Assembly: GCA_002762985.1 (NCBI GenBank)
Contig: PCXZ01000033.1
Coordinates: forward strand, 1 to 64,000
Reading direction: 5' to 3'
Length of the DNA: 64,000 bases
DNA from: Candidatus Woesearchaeota archaeon CG10_big_fil_rev_8_21_14_0_10_44_13
GTDB taxonomy: Archaea; Nanobdellota; Nanobdellia; Woesearchaeales; UBA12501
Program-made: the position numbers and the translations under genes
In this document: one piece after another, positions 25,231 through 33,975 of the stretch
How the letters are laid out: the number at the start of each line of letters is the position of its first letter
How positions within the stretch are numbered: the first letter of the stretch is position 1
The notes under the pieces: generated by a model
What the model was told of the DNA's origin: nothing
Databases searched by the model: none
What the model saw: the letters and a program-made list of their open reading frames with translations, nothing else

Positions 25231-26214
25231 ATGATGTTAGACTTCAAAACAGCCCAGACAATACTTGATAGGCATAGATTAGGCAAGCTGACTTCTCTCA
25301 AAAAACATGATACAGGCATTACAGGAAGCGTCTTTGAGATGAATGAAAATTACATCCTGAAGATGCAGATGGATGCAGAAGACAATCTTAGGCTTGAAAG
25401 GAATGAATGGGCATGCAGGATTCTCGGCAGGCATGGGATAAAAGCGCCTGAGGTTGTCGCTGTGAATATGACCAAAGATGCGCTCCCTTCAAAATACATC
25501 ATAATGTCCAAGATTGAAGGAGACAACCTGAGTGATGTATGGAAAAAGCTTCCAGAAGACATGCAGCGAAAAGTCTTCTTTGATTATGGCAGGCTGATGG
25601 CACAGTTCCATGATATCAGGATGGACAGGTTCGGAGACCCTGTTGACACTGCCCGCCAGTCCGATGACTGGCATGACTGCATAAAGGCAATATACATCAA
25701 CTTTTATTGCTATATCGGGAAACACAATATCCTCCCTAAAGGGATATTGCAGAGGGTAAATGATTTCTTCAAAGAGAATGATGGGCTGCTCCATATAAAA
25801 ACAAAGCCTGTCCTTATACACAATGACTTCCAGGCAAAGAACATAAAATACTTGGATGGAGAACTGAACGGGATATTTGATTTTGATGAGTGCCTTGGGG
25901 CGCACAATGAGATGGACTTCAAGAAGGTCTGCATGCCATTCAAGAGTGAGAAAGTGTGGCTGAGCGAGATAATGAAGGGCTATAGGTCAGCAGGGACCAT
26001 TTCAAATGGGTTTAAGGAGAGGATAAAACTTTACGAGCTCAATTTCTGCCTGAAGGTCATGGTGTTTGTGCATTCCAATAACCTTGCAATCAACAGCATG
26101 AGGGATAAGTATATCGGAGTGATTGATAATATACTGACAAAAGAATGGGATTTTTTCGAACCATCGGATCAATCAAATCCATCAGATCATATCATAAGGC
26201 TGAAGAAAACCTGA
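25231..26214 (+). CDS. Aminoglycoside phosphotransferase-like kinase
   Basis: About 327 residues with the APH/choline-kinase-like fold: the catalytic loop LIHNDFQAKNI (HxDxxxxN, near 200) and the metal-binding FDFDEC (D near 218) are present, and an N-terminal ATP-binding lobe. The substrate is probably a small alcohol or sugar; resistance to antibiotics should not be assumed. The ORF track begins inside the tRNA-Met gene. Of the ATGs at 25222, 25231 and 25234, the last two follow GGGGGG and are preferred. The methyltransferase gene follows after 5 bases. Confidence 0.78.
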   Translation: MMLDFKTAQTILDRHRLGKLTSLKKHDTGITGSVFEMNENYILKMQMDAEDNLRLERNEWACRILGRHGIKAPEVVAVNMTKDALPSKYIIMSKIEGDNLSDVWKKLPEDMQRKVFFDYGRLMAQFHDIRMDRFGDPVDTARQSDDWHDCIKAIYINFYCYIGKHNILPKGILQRVNDFFKENDGLLHIKTKPVLIHNDFQAKNIKYLDGELNGIFDFDECLGAHNEMDFKKVCMPFKSEKVWLSEIMKGYRSAGTISNGFKERIKLYELNFCLKVMVFVHSNNLAINSMRDKYIGVIDNILTKEWDFFEPSDQSNPSDHIIRLKKT

Positions 26215-26219
26215 TTCTC

Positions 26220-26876
26220 ATGGAACAAATAACAACAAAAGACGGCTCTGTGACATACCATAGCGAAGAGTATGGCGAAGCATACCACTCTCTGACAGGA
26301 GCCAAGGAGGAAGCGATAAAGAAATATGCAGAGCCTTGCAGGATTGCGGAGCTTGCGAAGGATCAAGGAGATATTACCCTACTTGATGTCTGCTTCGGCC
26401 TCGGATATAATTCCGCTGCTGCGATAGACGCTGCCCTGGATATCAATCCTGCATGCAGGATAGTGATAATAGCCCTTGAAAATGACCAGAAGATCCTTGA
26501 TGAGACGGGGAATGTCAAGCCGGATTTCAGGAGTTATGGAATCATCAAAGAAGCTGCGCAGAAACATGAGGCGAAAAAAGGCAATGTTGAAGTTAATATC
26601 CTGTTTGGCGATGCCAGGAAAAAAATAAAAGATATCAATGAAAAAAGAAGTTTTGATGCTGTCTTCCTGGACCCTTTCTCACCGAAGAGATGCCCTGAGC
26701 TGTGGACAGAAAGGTTCTTAAGCGATATCCACTGCAGGATGAAGAAGGGGGCGATTCTTGCCACTTATTCCTGCGCCAAACTTGTGAGAGAAAACATGAA
26801 AAAAGCAGGATTCGAAGTGAAAGACGGGCCTGTTGTGGGAAGGCGGGCCCCTGCGACTTTGGCTATAAGGAGATGA
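26220..26876 (+). CDS. MnmC-like methyltransferase
   Basis: About 218 residues, with TLLDVCFGLGYNSAAAI (SAM-binding loop near 53-70) and FDAVFLDPFSPKRCPELWT, the hallmark of the MnmC methyltransferase-domain family that finishes 5-methylaminomethyl-2-thiouridine at the tRNA wobble base in bacteria. The oxidase domain of bacterial MnmC is missing, as in many archaeal homologs. The ORF track extends 25 residues upstream into the kinase gene. ATG at 26220, five bases after that stop, is more likely. Confidence 0.8.
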   Translation: MEQITTKDGSVTYHSEEYGEAYHSLTGAKEEAIKKYAEPCRIAELAKDQGDITLLDVCFGLGYNSAAAIDAALDINPACRIVIIALENDQKILDETGNVKPDFRSYGIIKEAAQKHEAKKGNVEVNILFGDARKKIKDINEKRSFDAVFLDPFSPKRCPELWTERFLSDIHCRMKKGAILATYSCAKLVRENMKKAGFEVKDGPVVGRRAPATLAIRR

Positions 26877-26927
26877 AGCGGAAAAAAATAAATAACATTT
26901 AAATATAACTTATTGATAACCGGTATT

Positions 26928-27332
26928 ATGGACGAGATGAGGGTAAAGTGCAGGCAGTGCGGCAGGTATGCCAAGACGAATGAGTTTGTTCTTGATCACG
27001 GCTATAAGATGATGGTATGCCCTGCATGCGTTAAGGACAGGAAGCTAAGGGAAGATGTCCATAGGGAAGTTGATGCCCAGAGGCAGGCGAAGAAGAAAGA
27101 AGGCATGGAAGAGGTCGCAGAGAAGTCCGCAGGCTGGGACAAAGAGGATGAATACCTGAATAAGCTTCATGCTGCAAAGATGAAGAATACGGTCAAAGTG
27201 GAGTACGTGACAGATGACAAGGTCAAATATACCTGCGCAAAATGCTCTTACAAGTTCATCTATGACATGACAAGAAAGATGCCGCCCGGATGCCCTTATT
27301 GCGGAACAGGCATAATGAAGATGACATTCTAA
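26928..27332 (+). CDS. Zinc-binding protein with two metal sites, function unknown
   Basis: About 134 residues. N-terminal site CRQC...CPAC, a charged helical linker (about 35-85, VHREVDAQRQAKKKEGMEEVAE), then a C-terminal rubredoxin-like or ribbon site CAKC...CPYC. Similar two-site small proteins are widespread in DPANN genomes. It is the gene next to nusA, converging with it. ATTTAAATATAAC upstream is the promoter. ATG at 26928 follows the TATA box at a better distance than the ORF-track start. Confidence 0.6.
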   Translation: MDEMRVKCRQCGRYAKTNEFVLDHGYKMMVCPACVKDRKLREDVHREVDAQRQAKKKEGMEEVAEKSAGWDKEDEYLNKLHAAKMKNTVKVEYVTDDKVKYTCAKCSYKFIYDMTRKMPPGCPYCGTGIMKMTF

Positions 27333-27382
27333 AGCCTGAAGCGGCTGTTCAGCTTACTGCCATTTCAAAACAAAGAATTATC

Positions 27383-27805
27383 CTAGACAACCCTTATCTC
27401 TTTCACATCAAAATATCTCCTGACATTATTCTCAAGATTCCTAAGGTTCTGGGCATTCCTCCCTATTATCAGGCCTTTTGTCTGCGTATCAGGCCCTGTT
27501 ATCATGATGGTGCCGTCCTCGTTCTGATCGACCCTCTCGACTTTCAGGGGAGCGACCATGTTCCTGATGAAATCAAGGATATTAGGATTGAATTCCACTA
27601 CCCTTATGTTCTTATTCATCTTCTCCTTGAGTATCTTGACGTTCACGGCCTTCTTTCCGAGCGCCCTTCCGAGCTGGCCTGGCTGCACTACGAAAGTTAT
27701 GCAGTTGAGGACAGTGTCCAGATAGCAGTCTTTTATCTGAGCCCCGGTTATCCTCTCGAACAGAGACATGAACCCCATCAGAGAAACATCGTATTTTATT
27801 TTCAT
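27383..27805 (-). CDS. nusA: NusA-like KH-domain transcription factor
   Basis: About 140 residues with two KH motifs: GQLGRALGKKAVNVKIL (near 60) and GLIIGRNAQNLRNLE (near 118). Archaeal NusA has only the KH pair and lacks the bacterial N-terminal and S1 domains. It binds RNA and probably affects elongation or termination. It follows the L30e gene in the RNA polymerase operon. The ORF track adds MFKFFK from a TTG; ATG at 27805 is better. Confidence 0.88.
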   Translation of the reverse strand: MKIKYDVSLMGFMSLFERITGAQIKDCYLDTVLNCITFVVQPGQLGRALGKKAVNVKILKEKMNKNIRVVEFNPNILDFIRNMVAPLKVERVDQNEDGTIMITGPDTQTKGLIIGRNAQNLRNLENNVRRYFDVKEIRVV

Positions 27806-27823
27806 TTTAAAAAATTTGAACAA

Positions 27824-28081
27824 TCACTCCTTCTTGACGCCCATGACTGATATCTTGAACTGCTTCTTGCAGATTATGCCAAGCTCGTCGCTTGGGACAT
27901 CAAGCTCTTCTATCTTCGCATTGGACAGGGCCGCGTAATGCTTTATGTCTCCCTTCACATCAGAAGGGCAGTTTGATGACAGCAATACCTTAGATACCTT
28001 GCCAAGCTTCAGGTTCTTTATAGTCTGGTCTGTTCCGACAAATGCTTTCTTGTCTTTCACAAGTTTTTTCAGGTCTTCCAT
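27824..28081 (-). CDS. rpl30e: 50S ribosomal protein L30e
   Basis: 85 residues of the L7Ae/L30e/S12e family: KLVKDKKAFVGTDQTIKNLKLGKVSKVLLSSNCP and an L30e-like C-terminal part. The position between rpoA2 and nusA is the standard archaeal arrangement. It binds kink-turn RNA in the ribosome. It ends just before nusA. Confidence 0.9.
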   Translation of the reverse strand: MEDLKKLVKDKKAFVGTDQTIKNLKLGKVSKVLLSSNCPSDVKGDIKHYAALSNAKIEELDVPSDELGIICKKQFKISVMGVKKE

Positions 28082-28090
28082 TTTAACTCC

Positions 28091-29287
28091 TTATTCAGTC
28101 TTTTCTGCTTTTGTATCCGTTTTTTTATCCCCTAATCCCTCTTTTCTTACCTCTGTGATCAGGCCAGGCAAAGCTGTTCCGAGAGGAACAGGCTGGTTTA
28201 TCATCACGTTCTCTACGACTGAATTCAGCTTGTCCTCTTCCCCCACAAGGGAAGCATCTATTATATGCTTTATCGGCGTCTCAAAAGATGCCCTTGCAAG
28301 CACAGATGATTTCTCAGAGATTATGCCGTACCTTGTGATGCCCTTTATATCCCCGCTTGAGCACATCATGTCCGCGACAAGCATCACATGCCTCTTGTCT
28401 ATATTGAGGCCCTGGCTGTCGATGACCTTGAATATCTCATCTATGATGGCCTGTCTTGCAGCCTCTATCCCCAATACCCCTGCGATCTCATAGATGTCGT
28501 TTGATCTTGTCCTTGTATGATCCACTGCCTCATGCTCAAGGACCTTTTTCAGGTTGCTCCCTGCTGTCACGATTATGAACTCGTCCCCCCTCTTGATGGG
28601 CAATACCTGGGATATGCCTTTTATCCCCTGCAGGACAAGATCCTTCACCTTCTCCTTCAGCAGGTATACTCCGTTAAGTGTTGTCTCCTTATTCTTGCTC
28701 TTGAGTATGAAACTGAGCCTGTCTTTGCCCTGTTTTGATGTGACCTTGAAATTCTCTTCTACATCCCTGATGACCGGAGTAGGCGTAAGCCCCACTTCCT
28801 TCAGCTTTGAATCATCGAGAGTCAGCCCTATTGAAAGGTCTGCGACATTGATCTCGAATTCCATCGCAACATCCTTCACTTTTGTCTCTTTTATCTCGAG
28901 AGCTATCTTCTTGATGTCTTTCCCTGTAGAATAAGGCTTTTTCAGGAATATCTCCATCATGGGCGTGCTTATCTCTTTCCTTCCGTCAAGTATCTCTATT
29001 ATCCTGGGAAGGCCTGTCGTGACGTTCATCTCAGAGACTCCTGCAAAGTGGAAGGTGTTCAGCGTCATCTGGGTGCCCGGCTCGCCTATGGATTCTGCAG
29101 ACACCAGGCCTACAGCCTCTCCTGCCTGGACCTTGACAGTCTCATATTCCTCGACAACCCTGTCAAGCACTTCCTTCAGTTTTGCAGAGCTTATCTTCTC
29201 AGGAAGGCTGCTCTTTATATCTGAGATTATCTTCGGGTTAAGCTTCATTTCATATTCGCTGAATAATTCGTCTGCGCTCTTGTCCAT
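28091..29287 (-). CDS. rpoA2: RNA polymerase subunit A''
   Basis: 398 residues, the C-terminal part of the largest subunit: [32 protein letters not shown] near residues 55-85 (trigger loop and bridge-helix region), and the C-terminal [39 protein letters not shown] (jaw/cleft). Directly follows rpoA1 on the minus strand and precedes rpl30e by 9 bases. The C-terminal 20 residues are a Lys/Glu-rich tail. Confidence 0.96.
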   Translation of the reverse strand: MDKSADELFSEYEMKLNPKIISDIKSSLPEKISSAKLKEVLDRVVEEYETVKVQAGEAVGLVSAESIGEPGTQMTLNTFHFAGVSEMNVTTGLPRIIEILDGRKEISTPMMEIFLKKPYSTGKDIKKIALEIKETKVKDVAMEFEINVADLSIGLTLDDSKLKEVGLTPTPVIRDVEENFKVTSKQGKDRLSFILKSKNKETTLNGVYLLKEKVKDLVLQGIKGISQVLPIKRGDEFIIVTAGSNLKKVLEHEAVDHTRTRSNDIYEIAGVLGIEAARQAIIDEIFKVIDSQGLNIDKRHVMLVADMMCSSGDIKGITRYGIISEKSSVLARASFETPIKHIIDASLVGEEDKLNSVVENVMINQPVPLGTALPGLITEVRKEGLGDKKTDTKAEKTE

Positions 29288-29371
29288 TTTTTCACCGTGA
29301 ATCCATATATTTCATACATTAATTTTTATGCGTCTTTGATATGCTCTTGGTATATCATATATTACATTTGA

Positions 29372-32017
29372 TTATCTTGATTTGACAACGTCATCTATTA
29401 TCCTCTTTATGTCTATCTTTCCGCCTTCGCTCTTCGACACATCAATCCCGTCTTCGCCATATGCGAACTGTATGATCTTCCTGCTTGCGTCCCTGACCGT
29501 GGTGTCATATTCGACCTTCAGGTCCTGCAGTGAGTTTGCAAGCCTCCTGTAAAGGTATCCTGATTTTGGCGTCCTCAATGCAGTATCCATCAGGGAATCC
29601 CTTCCTGTCATCGAAGCGAAGAAAAATTCATTCGGGCTCATCCCGCTCTTGAAGCCGTGCCTGATGAAACCTCTGGCGCTCGGGCTTAGGTCATTCTTCC
29701 TGAAAGTAGGCAGCGACCTTTCTGTGAAACCGATGTCTATCCTCTTGCCCCTCATAGCCTGCTGGCCTACGCATGCGGCCATCTGGGCCAGGTTGATCGT
29801 TGTTCCCCTTGAACCGCTTGTCGCCATTATGTAAGCACCGGTCTTTGTCGAGACATTTGCCGCGACTACGTCTCCTGTCTCGTTTCTTGCCCTGTTCAGC
29901 GCTCCAAGTATCTTAAGTTCAAGTGTCTCGAGCGTGGTCTTTCCCGGGAAAGCCTCGAGCTCCTTCTTATGGAAAGAATCGATAAGCCTGCTTACCTCTT
30001 CTTCAGCATTGTTGAGTATCTCCTGTATCTTTTTCACAGAGTCCTCTGGCAGATCGACATCTGATATGGCGACTGAAAACCCTCTCTTAAGGAGAGTATA
30101 GACTCCCAGTTTTGAGATCTTATTCAGAAGGTCTATTGTGGCATACTGGCCGTATCTCTTATGCAGGTTCCTCAACAGGAATCCTGAACCATGGCCCAGG
30201 TTCGCTGAATCCATCACTCCTGAAAGGAGTTTTCCGTCTTTTATATAAACGTAGGAATCGCTCTCGCACCTGTCATTCTTCCATCTTGGGCAGTCCTTGC
30301 ATGGTTTTGATTTTGTAGGGCATGATTTAGCCCTTCCTACGAAGCTGAAATCCTTCGGTATCAGCATGCTGAATACCTCTTTTCCGGTTATAGTCTTCTT
30401 GTTAGGCAGCTCTGAAAAGTCATCGACTCCCACCTGCGCGAGTATCTGCACAGCTTCCTCCCTTGTGAATTCAGATTCTTTTGTGAGTATATAATTGCCT
30501 GAGATGCCGTCCTGAACGCAGCCTATTATGCTCAATCCGTATCTTGGGCTTATGAGCTGTGTCTCGACAGCCATGAGTATCTCTGCCTCTGCCCTTGCCT
30601 CCTCATTCTGCGGCACATGCAGATTCATCTCGTCTCCGTCGAAATCTGCGTTGTATGGGTGGCATACTGCCGGGTTCAGCCTGAATGTCTTGCCGCCGAG
30701 AACCCTTACCCTATGTGTCATCATGGACATCCTGTGCAGAGAAGGCTGCCTGTTGAATATGACCACATCGCCGTCCATCAGGTGCCTTTCAACGATATAA
30801 CCCGGCTGCAGTTCCTCTATGATCTGCTCGTGGGTCTCATCTGTTATCTTCTTCTTCTTTCCGTCCGGCCTTGTCAGGTAATTGCATCCGGGGTACTTCT
30901 TAGGGCCCCTCTTGACGAATTCCTTTAGGTATTCGAAGTTCCATTCATTGACCCTTTCAGGGACAGTGAGTTTCATCGCGACTATCATTGGGACGCCCAC
31001 TTCGTTGATGTTTATCATCGGATCAGGGCTTATGACTGTCCTTGATGAAAAGTTTGTCCTCTTGCCTGCAAGATTATGCCTTATCCTTCCCTCCTTGCTC
31101 TTTATCCTCTCAGATATCGTCTTGAGAGGCTGGCCTGACCTGTGCCTTGCAGGAGGAAGCTGTGCGATGTCATTATCAAAGAAGGTAGTTATGTGGTACT
31201 GGAGCAGGTCCCAAAGGTCCTCTATGATTATCTCCGGGGCGCCGGCATTTATGTTCTCGAAAAGCCTCTGGTTGATCCTTACTATGTCGCCAAGCTTATG
31301 CGTTAGGTCATCCTCGCTTCTCTCTCCTGATTCGAGCGTGATTGAAGGCCTCATAGTCACAGGAGGTATCGGCATGATCGTCAGGATAGCCCATTCAGGC
31401 CTTGCGACTGCAGGATTTATTCCGAACATCTTGCAGTCCTCGTCTGATACCTTCTCAAGCCTTGTCCTGACCTCTATAGGTGAAAGCTTCTTCTCGCCTT
31501 CCATGAAAGTATAAGGCTTCTCAAGCACTATCTTCTGCTGCTTTGCCCTGCAGTAAGGGCATTTGTTCACTGTCTTGAGCGTTGTGATTATCTCCTTTAT
31601 CCTCTTTCTCTTCTCGTCCAGACCCGAGTCCCTCTCGATCTCCTGTAGCTGCGATGAATACTTGCTTATCTTATTCTCTGGTATCAGGATCTTTCCGCAT
31701 TCCTTGCATGTGCATCTGAGTATGTCAAGCGTGAGCCCCACGAAATTTATGTGGAGGATGGGCCTTGCGAGCTCTATATATCCGAAGTGGCCGATGCATT
31801 CCTTCAGTTTTGAGCCGCATGTCTTGCATTTTAGGCCTGGGTCTATGACTCCGAGCCTTATGTCCATCAGGCCGCCGTCAACAGGATAACCTTCCTTATC
31901 ATAAAGTTCAGGTGTCACTATCTTCGCGCTGGCCATGCCTTTTATCATCTTAGGCGACAGCATGCCAAATACGACCGAGCTGACCTGTTTGTATGTGAAT
32001 CGTTCCCGTTCTGCCAT
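29372..32017 (-). CDS. rpoA1: RNA polymerase subunit A'
   Basis: 881 residues with the catalytic NADFDGDEMNLHVPQNEEA (three Mg-binding Asp, near residue 460), N-terminal zinc site CKTCGSKLKECIGHFGYIEL (near 60-78), a second CxxC site (CKECGK), and the rudder/lid region. Normal archaeal A' length. A further Cys cluster (CPTKSKPCKDCPRWKNDRC near 565-585) may bind metal and is not usual at that point. Separated by 84 bases from rpoA2. Confidence 0.96.
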   Translation of the reverse strand: MAERERFTYKQVSSVVFGMLSPKMIKGMASAKIVTPELYDKEGYPVDGGLMDIRLGVIDPGLKCKTCGSKLKECIGHFGYIELARPILHINFVGLTLDILRCTCKECGKILIPENKISKYSSQLQEIERDSGLDEKRKRIKEIITTLKTVNKCPYCRAKQQKIVLEKPYTFMEGEKKLSPIEVRTRLEKVSDEDCKMFGINPAVARPEWAILTIMPIPPVTMRPSITLESGERSEDDLTHKLGDIVRINQRLFENINAGAPEIIIEDLWDLLQYHITTFFDNDIAQLPPARHRSGQPLKTISERIKSKEGRIRHNLAGKRTNFSSRTVISPDPMININEVGVPMIVAMKLTVPERVNEWNFEYLKEFVKRGPKKYPGCNYLTRPDGKKKKITDETHEQIIEELQPGYIVERHLMDGDVVIFNRQPSLHRMSMMTHRVRVLGGKTFRLNPAVCHPYNADFDGDEMNLHVPQNEEARAEAEILMAVETQLISPRYGLSIIGCVQDGISGNYILTKESEFTREEAVQILAQVGVDDFSELPNKKTITGKEVFSMLIPKDFSFVGRAKSCPTKSKPCKDCPRWKNDRCESDSYVYIKDGKLLSGVMDSANLGHGSGFLLRNLHKRYGQYATIDLLNKISKLGVYTLLKRGFSVAISDVDLPEDSVKKIQEILNNAEEEVSRLIDSFHKKELEAFPGKTTLETLELKILGALNRARNETGDVVAANVSTKTGAYIMATSGSRGTTINLAQMAACVGQQAMRGKRIDIGFTERSLPTFRKNDLSPSARGFIRHGFKSGMSPNEFFFASMTGRDSLMDTALRTPKSGYLYRRLANSLQDLKVEYDTTVRDASRKIIQFAYGEDGIDVSKSEGGKIDIKRIIDDVVKSR

Positions 32018-32062
32018 CTTTATCTTTTCTCCTTATTTGTTTGTAAGTGACCTGTTTGTTTA

Positions 32063-33865
32063 TCAGTATTTTGTCTTCAGTTTCAGCTTTGGATAGACTC
32101 CCAAAGACTTGAACTCATCCAATATGAGCTTGAAAGCGTAGGATATCTCGATATCGGTTATCTCTACATTATCGCCGCATATCGGGCAGTATCTCGCATC
32201 CTTGAACTCATTATAGATCGCTATTGTCCCGCAGCTTTCGCAGACCGGGGCGATCGTCCTGTCAGAGTCGAATCTCTCCTTGAGCAATAATGAGGCTCCA
32301 TGAGCTACGAATGTGTCTTTTTCCATCTCTCCCAGCCTGAGGCCTCCTTCTTTTGCCCTTCCTTCTGTAGGTTGTCTTGTCAGAAGCTGGATGGGACCGC
32401 GCGCCCTTGAGTGGATCTTGTTCGAGACCATATGCCTTAATTTCAGGTAATACATGTTTCCGACGTATATCTTCGCGTGATACTGCTCGCCTGTCTCGCC
32501 GTCATAGAATGTCTCTGTGCCGTTCTCCCTGAAACCCATCGAAAGCAGCTCTTTCCTGAGGTCTGCTTCCGGCTCGCCTACGAAAGGCGTCCCATCGACA
32601 TATCTTGCTGCCAGGCCTCCCACTTTTCCTGCGACAATCTCTATCATGTGTGAAAGCGTCATCCTTGAAGGGACTCCGTGAGGCGAGAACAGCAGGTCAG
32701 GCACTACGCCAGATGCGCTGAAAGGCATGTCTGCAGGAGGCACTATCAGTCCGATGACTCCTTTCTGCCCGTGCCTTGACGTGAATTTGTCGCCTATCTC
32801 GGGAATCCTCTGGTCCCTCATCCTTACCTGGACAAGCTTGTTGCCCTCCTCGTTCTCTGTGATAAGTACGAAATCGACGACTCCTTTCTCGCCGTGCTTC
32901 ATTGAGAATGAGCTTTCCCTTCTCGTGTTCGATGTCAGGCTGTATTCTTCCATCAAGCTTAGGAATCTTGGCGGCGAAGTCTTGCCTATTATGACATCTC
33001 CCTCTGCGACATCCGCCTCAGGGTAGATTATGCCGTCGTCCTCCAGCATCCTGTAATCCTTCTCTGATTTGTAGCCCTTGACATCCTTATCAGGTATGGA
33101 AATCTCGTCTGTCAGCCCGCCAGGATACCTCAATTCTTCTGATATCGCCGGCCTGTAATATGAAGATCTTGCGAAACCCCTGTCTATGGAAGCCCTGTTT
33201 ATGATCACTGCGTCCTCCATATTATATCCCTTGTAGCTCATGATCGCGACTACGATGTTCTGCCCTGCAGGATGTTTCTCATAGCCTGACAGGTCATTTA
33301 TTATCGTATTGACTACAGGAACCTGGGGATGATGCAGCACGCTGACATCCATATCCATCCTAACTGCAAAATTCGCGGCGTAAAGTCCAAGAGCCTGCTT
33401 CTGGTTCTTTGAGCCCATGCTTATCCTTGCTCCCGGGCTGTGGTTTGCATAAGGCACCAATGATGAGCATAATCCCAGCATATCTACAGGCGCGATCTCA
33501 AGATGTGTGTGCTGCCTTGTCAGCTCGCTCTCGAAGAATGCCACCAGCGAATTCTCTTCCTCTTCTGCATCAAGATACTCGACAACGCCCTGCTTGACAA
33601 GGTCCGTGAAGGAGATTTCGCCTTTCTCGAGCTGCTGGACATGCCTGTCTGTGAGCAATGGCCTTCCATCCTTCACGACTATCACTGGCCTCCTTACCCT
33701 TCCCCTCATGTTCTCTATCCTTACCTCATCCTTGGCCTTGTCGTACCTCAGATTGATGTTAGATGAAAGTTCTGCTCTCCTTCTGCTGTCCACTATCTTC
33801 TGCACGAAGTCCTCAGGGTTCTCGATCTCCCCTACAAATTTTCCGTTAAGGTAAACATCTGTCAT
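32063..33865 (-). CDS. rpoB1: RNA polymerase subunit B' (C-terminal half of B)
   Basis: 600 residues, holding the catalytic-side half of the second-largest subunit: GYNMEDAVIINRASIDRG (near 205), GDKFTSRHGQKGVIG (near 365), HGVPSRMTLSHMIE and the C-terminal zinc site CESCG...CPICG. B is split into B'' and B' as in methanogens, haloarchaea and Nanoarchaeum. A tandem repeat precedes its ATG. The gene before it (B'') stops 110 bases upstream. Confidence 0.96.
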   Translation of the reverse strand: MTDVYLNGKFVGEIENPEDFVQKIVDSRRRAELSSNINLRYDKAKDEVRIENMRGRVRRPVIVVKDGRPLLTDRHVQQLEKGEISFTDLVKQGVVEYLDAEEEENSLVAFFESELTRQHTHLEIAPVDMLGLCSSLVPYANHSPGARISMGSKNQKQALGLYAANFAVRMDMDVSVLHHPQVPVVNTIINDLSGYEKHPAGQNIVVAIMSYKGYNMEDAVIINRASIDRGFARSSYYRPAISEELRYPGGLTDEISIPDKDVKGYKSEKDYRMLEDDGIIYPEADVAEGDVIIGKTSPPRFLSLMEEYSLTSNTRRESSFSMKHGEKGVVDFVLITENEEGNKLVQVRMRDQRIPEIGDKFTSRHGQKGVIGLIVPPADMPFSASGVVPDLLFSPHGVPSRMTLSHMIEIVAGKVGGLAARYVDGTPFVGEPEADLRKELLSMGFRENGTETFYDGETGEQYHAKIYVGNMYYLKLRHMVSNKIHSRARGPIQLLTRQPTEGRAKEGGLRLGEMEKDTFVAHGASLLLKERFDSDRTIAPVCESCGTIAIYNEFKDARYCPICGDNVEITDIEISYAFKLILDEFKSLGVYPKLKLKTKY

Positions 33866-33870
33866 TTTGT

Positions 33871-33934
33871 CTCGTTTGGTTATGTTTCGTTTGGTTATGT
33901 TTCGTTTGGTTATGTTTCGTTTGGTTTTGTCTCG
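33871..33934. repeat. Tandem repeat, four 15-bp units between rpoB2 and rpoB1
   Basis: Units ctcgtttggttatgt, ttcgtttggttatgt, ttcgtttggttatgt, ttcgtttggttttgt follow without gaps (33871-33930) and a partial ctcg ends the array. On the coding strand the unit is ACATAACCAAACGAA, containing ACGAAACATAA across the junction, which resembles the CGAAACATTTA promoter element of this genome. It ends five bases before the rpoB1 ATG. Confidence 0.85.
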
Positions 33935-33975
33935 TCTTATTTTTTCACGATCTGATTCTCATGGTCTGATCATGA

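Noticed and set aside
33871-33934. CRISPR array
   Set aside because: Units are 15 bp and directly abutting, with no spacers and no cas genes nearby.
33866-33975. Frameshift or damage splitting rpoB
   Set aside because: Both halves have their own starts, the split is at the point known from other archaea, and the gap is 110 bases.
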